This document shows, one piece after another, positions 62,440 through 64,000 of a DNA stretch of 64,000 nt. Both the position numbers and the translations under genes were made by a program. Position 1 is the first letter of the stretch. Every line of letters begins with the position of its first letter. This DNA is from Oscillospiraceae bacterium (GTDB lineage Bacteria; Bacillota; Clostridia; Oscillospirales; Ruminococcaceae). The stretch lies in contig JAEDDN010000001.1 in NCBI GenBank assembly GCA_016298065.1, positions 124,001 through 188,000 of the forward strand, given 5' to 3'. The notes beneath the pieces were generated by a model. That model made no database searches and was not told where the DNA came from. It saw nothing but the letters and a program-made list of their open reading frames with translations.

Positions 62440-64000
62440 ATGAGTTTAGAAAGTTTTGACTTTAATAACTTTGGCAGTAATGTATTTAATGATGCCGTAA
62501 TGCGAGAGAAATTGCCTAAATCTACATATAATGAACTTAAAAGGTCCATTATTGAGGGTTTACCGTTAAAGCCTGATATTGCGGATATAGTAGCCGAAGC
62601 AATGAAGGACTGGGCGGTAGAAAAGGGAGTAACACACTTTACTCACTGGTTCCAGCCTATGACAAATATCACCGCAGGTAAGCACGACAGCTTTATTGTA
62701 CCGACAAAAGACGGCAGAGTAATGCTCGAATTTTCGGGAAAAGAGTTAATAAAGGGCGAGCCTGATGCTTCGAGCTTTCCGAACGGCGGGCTTAGAAACA
62801 CCTTTGAGGCAAGAGGCTATACGGCGTGGGACTGCACCTCGCCTGCATTTATAAAAGATCGTACTTTATATATTCCTACAGCTTTTTGCTCATATACAGG
62901 CGAAGCCTTAGATACCAAAACTCCGCTTTTGAGATCTATGGAGGTTATTTCCGAGCAGGCAATGAGAGTGTTAAGCCTTTTCGGCAACACCACATCTGCA
63001 AAGGTTATACCTACAGTTGGAGCAGAGCAGGAATACTTCCTTATAGACAGAGCGCTTTATGAAAAAAGGCTTGACCTAAAGATTTGCGGAAGAACTTTAT
63101 TCGGTGCAAATCCTCCTAAAGGTCAGGAAATGGACGACCACTATTTTGGCAGAATCAGAATAAGAGTGGCAAAATTTATGAGCGAGCTCGACGAAGAGCT
63201 TTGGAAATTGGGCGTAACCTCAAAGACCGAACACAATGAGGTTGCTCCTGCACAGCACGAATTAGCTCCTATTTTTGACTCGGTTAATATAGCTTGCGAT
63301 CACAACCAGCTCACAATGGAAACCATGCGTGTGATAGCTAAGAAAAACTCACTTGCGTGTCTTTTGCACGAAAAGCCGTTTAACGGAATAAACGGTTCGG
63401 GTAAGCACAATAACTGGTCGCTTTCTACCGACGACGGTATAAACTTGTTTGAACCGGGTAAAAACCCTTACGAAAATATGCAGTTTTTGATATTCCTTTG
63501 TGCTGTTATCAGCGGTGTGGACGATTATGCAGATTTACTTCGTATGTCTGCCGCTAATGTAGGCAACGACCACCGCTTAGGCGGAAACGAAGCTCCTCCT
63601 GCAATTATTTCTATTTTCTTAGGCGAGCAGCTTACAGATGTGCTTAAATCTATTGCTAACGGAGATGTGCCGGACTTGCACGCTTCAAGCATACTTCAGA
63701 TGGGCGTTGAAACCCTGCCTAAATTACAGCGTGACGGAAGCGACAGAAACCGTACTTCGCCGTTTGCGTTTACAGGCAACAAGTTTGAGTTCAGAATGGT
63801 TGGCTCGAGCGCATCTATCGCTTGTGCAAACTGGGTGCTTAACACAATAGTTGCAGAAAGCTTAAGCAAAATGGCTGACAGACTTGAAGATGCGCCTGAC
63901 TTTGACAATGAAGTAAAACTTATCGTTAAGGACACTATAAAAAATCACGGAAAAATTATCTTTAACGGTAATAACTATACTAAGGATTGGGTTGACGAAG
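62440..64000 (+). CDS. glnN: Type III glutamine synthetase (GlnN), 5' part
   Basis: Glutamine synthetase makes glutamine from glutamate, ammonia and ATP. The frame stays open from the ATG (AAAGGAG upstream) to the window end, giving 520 residues of a protein normally about 700 long. It reads as the GSIII branch: [40 protein letters not shown], the glutamate ligands in [41 protein letters not shown] and [13 protein letters not shown]. It is monocistronic as far as visible. Confidence 0.95.
   Translation, partial: MSLESFDFNNFGSNVFNDAVMREKLPKSTYNELKRSIIEGLPLKPDIADIVAEAMKDWAVEKGVTHFTHWFQPMTNITAGKHDSFIVPTKDGRVMLEFSGKELIKGEPDASSFPNGGLRNTFEARGYTAWDCTSPAFIKDRTLYIPTAFCSYTGEALDTKTPLLRSMEVISEQAMRVLSLFGNTTSAKVIPTVGAEQEYFLIDRALYEKRLDLKICGRTLFGANPPKGQEMDDHYFGRIRIRVAKFMSELDEELWKLGVTSKTEHNEVAPAQHELAPIFDSVNIACDHNQLTMETMRVIAKKNSLACLLHEKPFNGINGSGKHNNWSLSTDDGINLFEPGKNPYENMQFLIFLCAVISGVDDYADLLRMSAANVGNDHRLGGNEAPPAIISIFLGEQLTDVLKSIANGDVPDLHASSILQMGVETLPKLQRDGSDRNRTSPFAFTGNKFEFRMVGSSASIACANWVLNTIVAESLSKMADRLEDAPDFDNEVKLIVKDTIKNHGKIIFNGNNYTKDWVDE

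Overview
The window is a gene-dense, AT-rich chromosomal segment of an anaerobic Firmicute, most likely an endospore-forming Clostridia member of the Oscillospirales/Ruminococcaceae type. This is an inference from gene content: SpoIID, CtsR-McsA-McsB-ClpC, Rex plus bifunctional AdhE, a ferredoxin-dependent 2-oxoacid oxidoreductase, formate-THF ligase, type III glutamine synthetase, T-box and TPP leaders, GGAGG ribosome sites and TTGACA/TATAAT promoters. It looks like core chromosome. I see no phage, plasmid, transposase, CRISPR or rRNA genes.

Layout. 1-2.9 kb: M16 peptidase (cut by the window edge), lgt, folD. 2.9-6.3 kb (minus): a GH127 beta-L-arabinofuranosidase gene broken by two in-frame stops, a small lipoprotein and a CPBP protease. 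6.4-9.2 kb: AIM24-like protein, twin 157-bp palindromic repeats, YfcE-type phosphoesterase, LysR regulator. 9.3-12.8 kb: rex with a Rex box in front of it, then adhE. 12.8-15.4 kb: YetF-like membrane protein, tRNA-Leu, gapA with a duplicated tail and terminator, and an orphan promoter with an ORF remnant. 15.4-18 kb: copper ATPase fused to a CopZ-like domain. 18-22.3 kb: potABCD behind a long structured leader. 22.3-23.1 kb: thiT with a TPP riboswitch. 23.1-29.3 kb: fhs, rodA/ftsW-like gene, rsmD, coaD, a coiled-coil protein, hflX. 29.3-33.4 kb: GH51 arabinofuranosidase, DUF6171 protein, flippase, dUTPase. 33.4-36 kb: spoIID and citrate synthase. 36-45.2 kb: lipoprotein plus two-component system, DUF1385, prmC, recA (with LexA box), recX, rimO, pgsA. 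45.2-49.3 kb: T-box controlled cysE-cysS and two cyclophilin-like lipoproteins. 49.3-54.3 kb: a 39-residue Cys/Gly-rich gene with a sporulation-like promoter, then the CtsR operon. 54.3-58.8 kb: tepA, ylzJ-like, uppP, cobO, PAP2 phosphatase, tRNA-Gln, an ECF S-component with an unusual structured leader, tspO. 58.9-62.3 kb: MinD-like ATPase and a four-subunit 2-oxoacid:ferredoxin oxidoreductase. 62.4-64 kb: 5' part of glnN.

The metabolic genes fit a fermenting plant-polysaccharide user. Arabinofuranosidases release arabinose, GapA and AdhE run glycolysis to ethanol under NADH control by Rex, the ferredoxin oxidoreductase handles 2-oxoacids, and Fhs/FolD supply one-carbon units. Regulation by RNA is prominent: TPP, T-box, a probable attenuator before potA, a possible kissing-loop leader before the ECF gene, and a hairpin hiding the tspO ribosome site. 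No clearly new multi-gene system is visible. The items most worth a second look are the uncharacterised leaders and the GH127 gene whose UGA falls at the expected catalytic cysteine.
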